A DNA stretch of 14,931 nt. It comes from Verrucomicrobiota bacterium. GTDB taxonomy: Bacteria; Verrucomicrobiota; Verrucomicrobiia; Opitutales; Seribacteraceae. The notes beneath the pieces were generated by a model, which did not search any database, was not told the DNA's origin, and saw nothing but the letters and a program-made list of their open reading frames with translations. The stretch spans positions 1 to 14,931 of the forward strand of contig JACNJI010000286.1 in assembly GCA_014382645.1 (NCBI GenBank), in the 5' to 3' direction. The position numbers and the translations under genes were made by a program. Of this stretch, positions 7,333-14,931 are shown piece by piece (the first letter of the stretch is position 1; the number at the start of each line of letters is the position of its first letter).

Positions 7333-8736
7333 TTATCCGAAGATGTCGAGCACTGGCTTGCCGGCAGTGAGGGGGCGGGAAGCACCGGAATTCTCTGTAG
7401 CCGGGTCTAGGGATATGCCCATTGCGTGCAGGACGGTGGCATGGATGTCTTGAGGGTGAACCGGGTCGCTCTCAGGTTCGGATCCGATTCTGTCCGACTT
7501 GCCGTAGACTGCACCACCACGAATGCCGCAACCTGCGAGGATGGCTGAGAAACATTTCGGCCAGTGTTGACGACCCGGAGGTTGCTGGGTGAGAACTTTT
7601 GGGGTGCGACCAAACTCTCCCATAACCACGACGAGCGTATCGTCCATCATGCCGCTTGCCTTAAGGTCGGTGAATAAACCGTACAAGGCTTGATCCAGAC
7701 GCGGCAGGCAGAAGCCCATGCCATAGGAACCGTTTCCAAAGGCATTTCCCATGCCCATATTTCCCCCATGCATATCCCAGCTAGAACTGGGCGGTCCCTT
7801 CTTGTCGTGCGGTGCCTGTCCGGCCCAGCCGTTGACGGTAACGAAACGTACACCTGATTCCACCATGCGTCGAGCCAGCAACAGGTTTTGCCCGAGGGGA
7901 TTCATACCGTACAACTCTCGGATTTTTGTAGGCTCTTGTTGCAGGTCGAAGGCTTCGCGGCCTTCTGGGCGGGTCATGCCGTCGAAAGCCATTTCTCGAA
8001 GATTTTTCCAGTCTTTGCCTTTTGGGTCCTGGTCAAGGGCGTCGGACTCAATTCCGTCAAGCAGACTTCGGCGATTCAGCAGGCGATCAGGATCGGTGGT
8101 CTCGTAAATTGTTGGGGGCTTGAAGTTCGGCATGGCCGGATGGTTGTCGGCCGATCCCACGAAGACAGGGGAATAGGGGGAGCCGAGGTAGCCGCCCGTG
8201 GAAAGATTTGGTGCACAGAAGACGGGTGGTCCGACGCACTTGATCAGCCATGCGTTCGATACTAAGTTGCGCTTGCTTGGAAGATGCTTTGCCACGACGG
8301 ACCCAATGTAGGGAGAATCATCGGGGACTCCTTGCTTTACTCTTTTCTCCGACTGTCCGCTGAGCAGGTTGTGCATGGCGTCGAAGTGGTTGCTGATGCC
8401 TCCGGGATGGGTGACGGAGCGAATTAAGCAGAACTGGTCCGTGATCTTGGCCAGCTTGGTGTGCATCTCGTTGAGCTGCATTCCAGGCACCTTTGTACGT
8501 ATGGGCTTGTATGGTCCTCGGTACTCGGAAGGAGCGTCCGGTTTCATATCCCAAGTGTCGACGTGGCTCGGGCCGCCGCACAATAGGACAAATATACAAG
8601 ACTTCTTGGAGGCCACGGCGTTGCCCGAATCATCCGTTTTGTCGCGACCAAAGACCAAGCCCGGCATGGTCAGGTTCACGGCCCCGATGCCGGCTCCTTG
8701 TAGCAGGCGACGGCGAGAGATAGTTGGTTCTTTCAT
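7333..8736 (-). CDS. DUF1501 domain protein with twin-arginine leader
   Basis: A 467-residue protein of the DUF1501 family, which belongs to the alkaline phosphatase/sulfatase-like fold group; substrates are unknown for nearly all members. The leader SRRRLLQGAGIGAVNL (residues 7-22) is a Tat signal, so the protein is probably exported folded, perhaps with a metal. Family landmarks are GGPSHVDTWDMKPDAP (54-69), VTHPGGISNHFDAMHNLLSG (108-127), WDMHGGN (320-326), GEFGRTPK (373-380) and GRQHWPKCFSAILAGCGIRGG (388-408). The common form of the last is GRDHWP, so Asp is replaced by Gln. AAGAAG lies just before the ATG. It follows the G8 gene by 142 bases on the same strand, and could be in that operon or have its own promoter; a TTGACT lies in the gap but with no good partner. 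DUF1501 genes usually sit beside a DUF1549/DUF1553 gene. Here the nearest one is about 7 kb away, beyond unrelated genes. Confidence 0.95.
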   Translation of the reverse strand: MKEPTISRRRLLQGAGIGAVNLTMPGLVFGRDKTDDSGNAVASKKSCIFVLLCGGPSHVDTWDMKPDAPSEYRGPYKPIRTKVPGMQLNEMHTKLAKITDQFCLIRSVTHPGGISNHFDAMHNLLSGQSEKRVKQGVPDDSPYIGSVVAKHLPSKRNLVSNAWLIKCVGPPVFCAPNLSTGGYLGSPYSPVFVGSADNHPAMPNFKPPTIYETTDPDRLLNRRSLLDGIESDALDQDPKGKDWKNLREMAFDGMTRPEGREAFDLQQEPTKIRELYGMNPLGQNLLLARRMVESGVRFVTVNGWAGQAPHDKKGPPSSSWDMHGGNMGMGNAFGNGSYGMGFCLPRLDQALYGLFTDLKASGMMDDTLVVVMGEFGRTPKVLTQQPPGRQHWPKCFSAILAGCGIRGGAVYGKSDRIGSEPESDPVHPQDIHATVLHAMGISLDPATENSGASRPLTAGKPVLDIFG

Positions 8737-8878
8737 CTTCTTAATGCGTTTAAGTCGAAATATGAAGTGAAGCTTTTTCTAGTTAGAGAATTGTTTACCA
8801 GCATGGCACAGTCAATGTATTTTGAGCAGTGCGGCAAAGAGAATGAGAAGGATTTGGAAGCAGTCGTATGTCGGTGGA

Positions 8879-11212
8879 CTAGATTTTGTGCGGGTTTAAT
8901 TCTCGATTGCCGGTTGCGTCGGTGGCGGTGGCGGTGATGCTCTTGGACTTGGGTAGTTCGATGCTCCAGTCGGCGACGCCGTGGACTTGGCTGAGAATTC
9001 TGGCGGATTTACCGTTCACGGAAATGGTTTTCACGACGCCGTTGTCGTGGGTAGTCCCTTGAATCAGGAGGCGGTCGCCATTTGAGTCGATGCGCGTGAT
9101 GACGGTACAGGGCGGAAGGTCGTCCACGGGGCTTAGGAGTTCCGGAAAGTCTATACCACTTACTTTCGTTGCGAGGGATTCGTCACCAGTTAGACCCTTT
9201 TCCTTGGAATACTTGTTCCCGTCGCCAAGCAAGTCCTTGGCTCGAGAACTAATTACTTTGGCGTGCTTGCCGGGGCCGAAGTAGTCGTGAATGAAATAGG
9301 GAACGCCCTTGGGTGTGGATGGCTTGAGGCGAGGTCCACCGCCTAGGTTCATGAGTGGCCAACGGTCCGGGCGTTTGGGATCGCGACCTCGAACCGTCAC
9401 ATTGCGGAAATGTGATTCGGCCTTTCCGTTTACGTTGTTGGCGCTGATCTGGATGAGGGGCATGCTGCCGCCGTAACCCATATTGCTGAAGGTGAGTCCG
9501 TCGACAGTGATGCTTCCGTGCTGTACGCTCTTGTCGTCTAGGCCTCGATTGAAGGGTTCGCTTCCGGTTGCGGCAATGCTTAGGTCGCGGTAGACATGGT
9601 TCTCGAACCAGGGTCGATATATCCCGTAGACCGCGTGGTCGATTTGAATGTTTTCCGCCAGCATAGTGGGTAACTGGGCTCTGAATGCATAATGGGTCTG
9701 CCAAATTTTGAGGTCTCTTATGAGGTGCGGATGTCGCAGGTCGGGGCCTACGCCCTCGGTGCCTGCGAGGACGACGGAATAAAGTCCTTCGCTGTGTGAC
9801 TCGTTTTTCTCGAAGCGGCTAATGGCGAGGGTCCGTATGTCGACGATTTTTCTGGAACCGTCCGGCATGAGTATGCGTAGGTTGCTGTCGAAATTGCTGC
9901 GCTTTTGGCAATCATAACGAAAGCCGTATTTTGCATTTTCCACAGCTACGTTTCGAGTGAGAACATTTCGTCCATTTGCCCACCAGAAGGCGGCTCCGTC
10001 GTTTGGATCGAAGGGAAGCTCTTGGTCCTTCAGTCTAGGGCCATTGAAAGCCTGTACGCCGAGGTTGCGGTCGAGCAGGTTGAATACTTCCGACCCGTTC
10101 TCAAGGAAGTAGCCGTGTCCCACCGACTTGTAGCCTACGCAGTCACGCACAAGTAGGTATTGCGTGCCGTGAATCGTGACCCAACGGTTGTGCGAGTCGA
10201 CTACGGCGACGCCGAGCACAGCAGAACCGCGCATTGTTTCGCCGACCAGATGGAAGTGTATTGGGTATCTCCCCAGTTCGCCTTCCTTCCCGAGATGGGC
10301 GAAACGGGCGTAGCTGATACCGCCCTTGCTGTGTCGATGGTACATGGTGTGACCCCGGACGCCATCTGGATCGGCGCTTTCGACGATGACGTTTCGGGAT
10401 AAATTTGCCACCTCGCTACGAAACTCTCCATCCCCAGAGTGTTCCAAGCGCAAGGGTTTGTCGAGAGTGATTGAGTGCCCATCGATGGCCTTAACTATTC
10501 GCTCTTCCGTGCCCACTTCCTCGTCGCGATAGGTACCCATGTTTCGCACTTTCTTGGAGGCGGTCACGATTATCTCGTCACCTACGCGCCAGTCGGAGAC
10601 ATTCTCATTCACGACAATCTTTGCGTCGCCCGGTTGGCAGGTCGCACCCAGTTTAACCCATGGCCTCCCAAGGGGGGAGCCGTGCAATTCCATACGGGCA
10701 GAGCAACAAACCAGCGCGGGTGCATCTTTTTTGTCCATGCCCTCCAAATAGTGGAGGCGAATACGAGCAGTATGCGCTGCGGGGATTGGGTTTTGTTGCG
10801 TGCCCACTTCGAGAGTGGGCAAGGATTGCCCCAGTTGGGCGTTCGGTTCACCGTTTGGTTTCAAGCTGTTGAAATCACAGGCGAATCCACGTTCCGTACA
10901 TTTGTTGCCTGCTTGAACCTTGAGTAGGCAAGCGTTGAGCTCGGTACTGCGGTCCCGGGCGAACCGGAGTGTTCCGGCCACCTGAATAAGCCGTATGACG
11001 GGCGTGGTTTTTGCGTCAAAGCGAACCGAGGTGCGTGAACTAATCAATACACGGTCTCCCGCTTTTGGGAGGCGTTGTGGTTGCCAGATCTTTGGATTTG
11101 TCCAATCGCCATCGGCGACCGACTTAACGGAAAACTGAACGGTCTCACGCTGTGCAGGAAGAACGGCGGTAAAGGTGGTGACCAACAGGAGGATCGAGAG
11201 AATGGTCTTCAT
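8879..11212 (-). CDS. G8-domain beta-helix protein, CEMIP/TMEM2-like, exported
   Basis: A 777-residue protein. Residues 1-20 are a signal peptide. Residues about 33-155 form a G8 domain: SVADGDWTNPKIWQPQRLPK, then AGDRVLISS, VAGTLRFA, LEVGTQQNPI. A long right-handed beta-helix follows, with stretches closely resembling animal CEMIP (KIAA1199) and TMEM2: SITLDKPLRLEH (247-258), GRYPIHFHL (314-322), NRWVTIHGTQ (342-351) and VGHGYFLENGSE (364-375). A C-terminal beta-sandwich-like part (about 690-777) contains DNGVVKTISVNG and TATATDATGN. In animals this family acts on hyaluronan, so polysaccharide binding or depolymerisation outside the cytoplasm is a reasonable inference; the bacterial substrate is unknown. 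The ATG at 11212 overlaps the stop of the preceding beta-helix gene by 4 bases and has AAGG six bases upstream, fixing the start. It probably shares an operon with the beta-helix and DUF1080 genes upstream. Alternative: a carbohydrate-binding structural protein without catalysis. Confidence 0.9.
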   Translation of the reverse strand: MKTILSILLLVTTFTAVLPAQRETVQFSVKSVADGDWTNPKIWQPQRLPKAGDRVLISSRTSVRFDAKTTPVIRLIQVAGTLRFARDRSTELNACLLKVQAGNKCTERGFACDFNSLKPNGEPNAQLGQSLPTLEVGTQQNPIPAAHTARIRLHYLEGMDKKDAPALVCCSARMELHGSPLGRPWVKLGATCQPGDAKIVVNENVSDWRVGDEIIVTASKKVRNMGTYRDEEVGTEERIVKAIDGHSITLDKPLRLEHSGDGEFRSEVANLSRNVIVESADPDGVRGHTMYHRHSKGGISYARFAHLGKEGELGRYPIHFHLVGETMRGSAVLGVAVVDSHNRWVTIHGTQYLLVRDCVGYKSVGHGYFLENGSEVFNLLDRNLGVQAFNGPRLKDQELPFDPNDGAAFWWANGRNVLTRNVAVENAKYGFRYDCQKRSNFDSNLRILMPDGSRKIVDIRTLAISRFEKNESHSEGLYSVVLAGTEGVGPDLRHPHLIRDLKIWQTHYAFRAQLPTMLAENIQIDHAVYGIYRPWFENHVYRDLSIAATGSEPFNRGLDDKSVQHGSITVDGLTFSNMGYGGSMPLIQISANNVNGKAESHFRNVTVRGRDPKRPDRWPLMNLGGGPRLKPSTPKGVPYFIHDYFGPGKHAKVISSRAKDLLGDGNKYSKEKGLTGDESLATKVSGIDFPELLSPVDDLPPCTVITRIDSNGDRLLIQGTTHDNGVVKTISVNGKSARILSQVHGVADWSIELPKSKSITATATDATGNRELNPHKI
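11209..11212 (-). promoter_or_regulatory. ATGA start/stop overlap, translational coupling
   Basis: The TGA of the cysteine-ladder beta-helix gene overlaps the ATG of the G8 gene in the four bases ATGA, with AAGG (bases 11219-11222 on the minus strand) six bases ahead. This arrangement normally couples translation of the second gene to the first, and suggests the two proteins are made together. Confidence 0.75.
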
Positions 11213-12903
11213 GGTGTGCCTTGTTTGTTAGGTTTCTTCCGTACCAGATTCCCCTTGACCGTGGCTTTGCGTCCGATGATCTCAAGGGCTTGGGAATTGA
11301 TGTCGTCTGAGAAGGCGATGTTGCCCGAAGCCTCGGTTGGCTTCTCGCTGTTTCGTATGACAAGAGCGGTGCCTAGAAAAGCGTGAACTTTGTTGTCGTT
11401 TGCTGAGACTTGATTGGCTTTCGAGGCGAAAAGGGCATGTCGCCAGTGGTCCACTTCGTTGTTTGAAAAAGTAACTGAAGAGCCTTCCCTTACCCAAGTG
11501 GCGAAGTTCGGAGGTCCACCTTTGCGGGGACCGTTGCCGTGAAAGCGGTTCTTCTCGATATGGGCGGTCCCTTGGAGCAGAACGCCGGCCACGCCACCGC
11601 CGTTTAGGTCGTTGTCGGTTAGGGTGGCGGTCGAATTCTCCAGAATGGCTACGAGTGGGGGCATGCCTCCCTTTCGGGACATGATGTTCTTTTTAGCGGT
11701 CAGCTTGGAACCATTTCGGATGCCGATGGCTACGAGGGCATTGTCGATAAGGCGGTTATTGATCAGGAGTGCTTCCGACTGATGGCGAACCCCGATGCCC
11801 GATGCCTTGTTGTCTTTGCAGAGGTTATCCACGATTTTTGCCACGACTCCATGCTCGATTCCAATCCCGGCGGCACCGTTCCCAATGCATTCGTTGCCCA
11901 CTATTTCGGGATGCGCTTCGTGACGGGCACCAATGCCCGCTAGTTTGTTTTTATGACAACGATTTGAGCGAATGATTGGTCGGGCTTCCTCCTCGGTTCC
12001 TATCCCGGCCATATCGTTTTCGAAGCAGTCGTTGTCTTCAATCACGGGGCGTGTGTCCTTACCCGTCCGTATGCCAATACCAGCCCGGCGGTTTTCATAA
12101 CAACGGTTTTTCGTCACGGTGGGAGAACTGCCCTCGCTTATGCCAATACCAGCCCGGATGTTGTTGTAGCATTTGTTTCCGCGTACCATGGGACTTGCTC
12201 CATTGTGGCCAATGCCTGCGTAAAAGTTTTCGAAGCAGACGTTGTTTTCGATTAGTGCGGTGGAGCCGGCCATGGAACCGATGCCACCGCCCATGTTGCG
12301 ATAGCAGACATTGCCGATGACGCCGGGCGACACTTTCCGATCCTTGGATCCCGTGATACCGATGCCCGTGTAGCCGACGTGATGCACGATGTTGTTCTTC
12401 ACTTCGCATGTGTAACGCACTTCGATGCCAGCTGTGCCGGAGACGCCGATATGCTCGTGGCTCTGCATGTTCCCCTGCGTTGCGTAATGTTTCTTCCACT
12501 TGTCGTCGTCGTAGCGACCCACCCCGGTCACGGTAAAACCATCCAAGGTCGCGTCTGCTCCCATAGTGACACCCGGACCTTTCCCTTTCGGGTGGTTCAG
12601 TATAGTGATTTCGGCCCGCTTTAGACCGAGTGCGCCCTTGGCGTCGTCTCCCGTGCTCCGGACGGTTATTCCTGCTTTCAGGACTATCCGCTCGCGGTAG
12701 GTGCCTGCCTCCACAAGGACGCGGTCGTTCGGTTCGGCTTTGTCGATGGCCGATTGTATCGAGGGGTAGTCTTTCGGCACCAGCAAATCGGCGGCACTGG
12801 TCCTATGGACGAAAGAAGTGAGTTGGGCCGTCGCGAAAATTACGAGTGGGAGAAACGCTTTCATTGTAAAAATAAAGGACTTGATTTGGGTTTTCATTTG
12901 CAT
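11209..12903 (-). CDS. Exported right-handed beta-helix protein with NxCxxN ladder
   Basis: A protein of 564 residues as called from 12903. A second ATG at 12864 starts MKAFLPLVIFATAQL, a cleaner signal peptide, and may be the true start (551 residues); neither has a strong ribosome site. DLLVPKDYPSIQSAIDKAEP and RVLVEAGTYRERIVLKAG (39-78) are the standard opening of parallel beta-helix (NosD/CASH-type) proteins. Residues about 198-404 hold nine consecutive rungs of 22-25 residues of the form NxCxxN...AGIGI, eight of them with Cys at the same place. Further, less regular rungs run to about 555. Such folds are used by pectate lyases, alginate epimerases and NosD; they bind long polymers along the helix. 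I see no recognisable catalytic set, so substrate and activity stay open. It lies 54 bases downstream of the DUF1080 gene and its stop overlaps the G8 start, so it sits mid-operon. Fold call is strong, function unknown. Confidence 0.92.
   Translation of the reverse strand: MQMKTQIKSFIFTMKAFLPLVIFATAQLTSFVHRTSAADLLVPKDYPSIQSAIDKAEPNDRVLVEAGTYRERIVLKAGITVRSTGDDAKGALGLKRAEITILNHPKGKGPGVTMGADATLDGFTVTGVGRYDDDKWKKHYATQGNMQSHEHIGVSGTAGIEVRYTCEVKNNIVHHVGYTGIGITGSKDRKVSPGVIGNVCYRNMGGGIGSMAGSTALIENNVCFENFYAGIGHNGASPMVRGNKCYNNIRAGIGISEGSSPTVTKNRCYENRRAGIGIRTGKDTRPVIEDNDCFENDMAGIGTEEEARPIIRSNRCHKNKLAGIGARHEAHPEIVGNECIGNGAAGIGIEHGVVAKIVDNLCKDNKASGIGVRHQSEALLINNRLIDNALVAIGIRNGSKLTAKKNIMSRKGGMPPLVAILENSTATLTDNDLNGGGVAGVLLQGTAHIEKNRFHGNGPRKGGPPNFATWVREGSSVTFSNNEVDHWRHALFASKANQVSANDNKVHAFLGTALVIRNSEKPTEASGNIAFSDDINSQALEIIGRKATVKGNLVRKKPNKQGTP
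11692..12312 (-). repeat. Nine tandem beta-helix rungs within the coding sequence
   Basis: Residues 198-404 of the beta-helix protein consist of nine repeats, mostly of 23 codons (69 bases). The cysteines are at 200, 223, 245, 268, 293, 316, 339 and 362; the ninth rung has NRLIDN with Leu at that place. At DNA level most repeats have diverged, but one 19-base block, tatgccaataccagcccgg, recurs exactly at 12070-12088 and 12139-12157, spaced 69 bases, pointing to duplication or gene conversion of whole rungs. Confidence 0.9.
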
Positions 12904-12957
12904 AACTTTACGTTCTTTCGGTTGATGTTTTCACCCATCATTGGCGGATTTCGTCGT

Positions 12958-13932
12958 TTATTTTTTCGCCAGCACCCAGATGTTTCGGTAGCGGACGGGG
13001 TTACCATGATCTTGGAAATGAAAGGTGCCGGCTTTGTGATTGAGTTCTACTTTGTCGTGAATTTTGATTCCGTTGTGGTGGGCGGTCATGAGTGCCTTCT
13101 TCCCGCCTTTCTGCACACGATACTCGACATCGTAGGCTTGCCATTGGAGAGGAGGGAGGGAAGCGAAGTTGAAGGTGGCGTCCTTTTTGCCCACGAGGCT
13201 GGGGATCGGTTCCATTACGTCGGGGTTCTTGTATTTGTAGAGTCCGCCGCAACCGCCGCCGAGATAGGTGACGGCGCCGAAGGAGTCGAGCACTTGAATT
13301 TCCTGACCATTGGCTAGGTAGAATCCACTATTACCACGACCTTGGCCGCGGGCAGTCGATCGAAGGTTGCAGTTGAACTCGACGTGAGCGTCGTAGTCGC
13401 CCTCGATCTTCTTGACGGAGTTCATTCCGCCCTTGGGGACTTGAATGGAACCGTCTTTCTTGTCTATATGAATCCATTCGCCCGAACGGGCTTTCATGTT
13501 GTCGAAATTTTTCCCGTCGATGAGGACGATGGCTCCGGCAGGAGGTTTCTTGCCGAGGGCAGGGGACTTTCTTACAATTCGCTTGATCGAAAGGGAACCC
13601 TTCTTCCCGATGGTTCCGTCTATTGCGCCATCCTTGAAACTGGCCTTGCAGTCGGCTCCACCGATTGAACCCCCAAAGGTTACGCCTCCCGATTTCGCGT
13701 CCGTTTTTCCGTCGATCTCGGCTCGGACGATCTTGCCGTCCAGTTTGCGGCGGGCGAGCAACTTGAAGGTGCCCTTGCCCATGGCCACCACGCGGACCTC
13801 TGTCTCGGCCGAGCCGGCGGCGTCCTTCCACGATCCCTCGTAGAGACCTTGTACGCTTTCTTCGGTCGGAGGCTTGGCGATTGCAAGTGCAGCTAGAAAA
13901 GGAAGGAGCAGTACTGTTTTTGGGATATTCAT
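12958..13932 (-). CDS. DUF1080 (3-keto-disaccharide hydrolase family) protein, exported
   Basis: A 324-residue protein. Residues 1-19 (MNIPKTVLLLPFLAALAIA) are a signal peptide. Residues about 24-125 are a separate beta-rich N-terminal part (YEGSWKD, FKLLARRKLDGKIVRAEIDG, CKASFKDGAIDGTIG) seen in some PVC DUF1080 proteins. Residues about 133-323 are DUF1080, with IVLIDGKNFDNM (135-146), GRGNSGFYLANG (198-209), EIQVLDSFG (211-219) and the closing VRYRNIWVLAKK. Characterised family members hydrolyse 3-keto-disaccharides in periplasmic glycan breakdown; many others are uncharacterised, so the exact reaction here is inferred from family only. It starts 48 bases after the stop of the PQQ-like gene and ends 54 bases before the beta-helix gene, consistent with one operon. 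No oddity in length or frame. Confidence 0.93.
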   Translation of the reverse strand: MNIPKTVLLLPFLAALAIAKPPTEESVQGLYEGSWKDAAGSAETEVRVVAMGKGTFKLLARRKLDGKIVRAEIDGKTDAKSGGVTFGGSIGGADCKASFKDGAIDGTIGKKGSLSIKRIVRKSPALGKKPPAGAIVLIDGKNFDNMKARSGEWIHIDKKDGSIQVPKGGMNSVKKIEGDYDAHVEFNCNLRSTARGQGRGNSGFYLANGQEIQVLDSFGAVTYLGGGCGGLYKYKNPDVMEPIPSLVGKKDATFNFASLPPLQWQAYDVEYRVQKGGKKALMTAHHNGIKIHDKVELNHKAGTFHFQDHGNPVRYRNIWVLAKK

Positions 13933-13980
13933 GGTTGAGTGGCTTTGAGTTGTGGAAAGGAAAGTAACGTTCGGCTTTCT

Positions 13981-14931
13981 CTACTTGCGAACGTCGTAGG
14001 CCAACAGGATATCCTGATCCCTGACGTATAGAACACCGTCGCTCACTACCGGATGTGGCCAAGCTTTCGCCTTGGAGCGTTCGGGTTGGTCGAACTTGCT
14101 GATTTGGCGGTATTCCTTCGGGTTGAGCTCCACGAGGGCGAGAGGTCCGTTTTCAGCCCGCAAAATGATTTTGCCGTCGATAATCAGTATCGCACCCTTG
14201 CCCGCGCTGCGCTGCCGCCACATTTCCTTACCCGTCTTGAGTTCTACGCAAGCGAGGGTGCCGTTGCTTGAAGCGTAGACGTAATCGCCCACTCGGATAC
14301 AACCACCGTGGTGGTTCGAGATCGTCTTGTTGGCATAGATTTCCTTGGCCGAGAAGTTTCCCCCCGAGTGGGTCACCTTGAAACCGTTGCAACCTACGCC
14401 GTAGGCACTGCTGACGAAAACATGTCCCTCATGGAAAATGGGGGTGCTGATCGTAGCCGTTTTCCCTTTGCGGGGAGCTTGCCAAAGCACCTTCCCCGTA
14501 GAGGCTTCAAGTCCGACTACGTTGGCCCCTGTGAGCTGGACGTACTGTCTCTTGCCCCCAAACTCTCGAACGATCAACGAGCTGTATTGGGCTCCATCGG
14601 TGAATTCCTTACTTTGCCAGAGGAGCTCTCCGGTTTTCTTGTCCAGGGCTACCACCGCGCCTTGTTTCCCCCCGGGAGTGACGATCACCTTGCCTTCGTC
14701 GACCAAGGGGCTCTCGGTGTAGTTCCATCCGCCGGATCGGCCGCCGAAGTCCTTGGTCAGGCTCTTCCGCCAGACTTCCGAACCATCGGAGGCCTGCAGA
14801 CAGACTAAGTCGCCGAACTGGCCCAGAGCGTAGAGATGACCATCATCGAAAGTGGGTGTGCAACGGGTCCCCTTGTAGTTCCCGCCGGTCTTTCCAACGG
14901 GTTTGGAGGACCAGATGATTTTGCCGTCCTT
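13981..14931 (-). CDS. PQQ-like beta-propeller protein, N-terminus outside window
   Basis: The frame is open from the right edge (14931) to the TAG at 13981, giving 316 codons of a longer gene; the internal ATG at 14706 is not the start, because clear blade sequence continues upstream of it (GKIIWSS, PTFDDGHLYALGQFGDLVCL, DGSEVWRKSL). Further blades carry KKTGELLWQSK, STGKVLWQAP, KTGKEMWRQ and WPHPVVSDGVLYVRDQDILL. These repeats define the PQQ_2 propeller, as in quinoprotein dehydrogenases and BamB. Its signal peptide, expected in this family, would lie beyond the edge. It is the first gene seen of the right-hand operon and runs into the DUF1080 gene after 48 bases. Enzymatic activity cannot be claimed from the visible part; it may be a scaffold or an oxidoreductase. 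Confidence 0.92.
   Translation of the reverse strand, partial: KDGKIIWSSKPVGKTGGNYKGTRCTPTFDDGHLYALGQFGDLVCLQASDGSEVWRKSLTKDFGGRSGGWNYTESPLVDEGKVIVTPGGKQGAVVALDKKTGELLWQSKEFTDGAQYSSLIVREFGGKRQYVQLTGANVVGLEASTGKVLWQAPRKGKTATISTPIFHEGHVFVSSAYGVGCNGFKVTHSGGNFSAKEIYANKTISNHHGGCIRVGDYVYASSNGTLACVELKTGKEMWRQRSAGKGAILIIDGKIILRAENGPLALVELNPKEYRQISKFDQPERSKAKAWPHPVVSDGVLYVRDQDILLAYDVRK

Noticed and set aside
8737..8878. TTGACT as a -35 box for the DUF1501 gene
   Set aside because: No acceptable -10 element at 16-18 bases; promoter rules in these phyla are too poorly known to call it.
11692..12312. Regularly spaced repeats that could suggest a CRISPR array
   Set aside because: The period is 69 bases in frame with a long coding sequence, the repeats are diverged, and they encode beta-helix rungs.
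12754..13317. 187-codon plus-strand open frame
   Set aside because: It lies antisense to the beta-helix start and the DUF1080 C-terminus, has no family resemblance, and both minus-strand genes are well supported.
14308..14808. 166-codon plus-strand open frame
   Set aside because: Antisense shadow of the PQQ-like propeller gene, whose repeats are unmistakable on the minus strand.

Overview
The window looks like chromosome from a Verrucomicrobiota or Planctomycetota (PVC superphylum) bacterium. The evidence is protein content: a DUF1549-type protein, a DUF1501 protein with a twin-arginine leader, two DUF1080 (3-keto-disaccharide hydrolase family) proteins, two PQQ-like beta-propellers, and a very large protein of the PVC heme-binding / membrane-bound dehydrogenase family ending in a CxxCH cytochrome c site. 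Such sets are typical of these phyla. I saw no rRNA, tRNA, CRISPR array, integrase or complete insertion sequence.

Almost everything is on the minus strand, so the order of transcription is right to left. Right block (14931 to 8879): a PQQ-like beta-propeller cut by the window edge, a DUF1080 protein, a right-handed beta-helix protein with a regular NxCxxN ladder, and a G8-domain beta-helix protein resembling animal CEMIP/TMEM2. The last two overlap by four bases (ATGA). A DUF1501 protein follows after 142 bases (8736 to 7333). Its end faces the only plus-strand gene, a small DUF6172 family protein (7005 to 7295), across a hairpin that could terminate both. An FKBP-type prolyl isomerase (6814 to 6068) is divergent from the DUF6172 gene.

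Left block, after a roughly 420-base gap with no convincing gene: a 1224-residue fusion protein (DUF1080, degenerate SGNH-like domain, PVC dehydrogenase propeller, HEAT-like region, cytochrome c), a second PQQ-like beta-propeller, and the N-terminus of a DUF1549/DUF1553 protein. The similarity of that last gene to its family stops about 52 bases from the window edge.

Every minus-strand product has an export signal. The most economical reading is a secreted or periplasmic programme for attacking complex glycans: beta-helix proteins that bind or cleave polysaccharide, DUF1080 domains that may hydrolyse 3-keto-glycosides, and heme/quinoprotein-like proteins that may supply the oxidation. The assignment to glycans is inference from families and context; no substrate can be read from the sequence. 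The two items most worth following up are the CEMIP-like G8 protein coupled to the cysteine-ladder beta-helix, and the single-chain fusion of DUF1080 to a cytochrome-bearing dehydrogenase.
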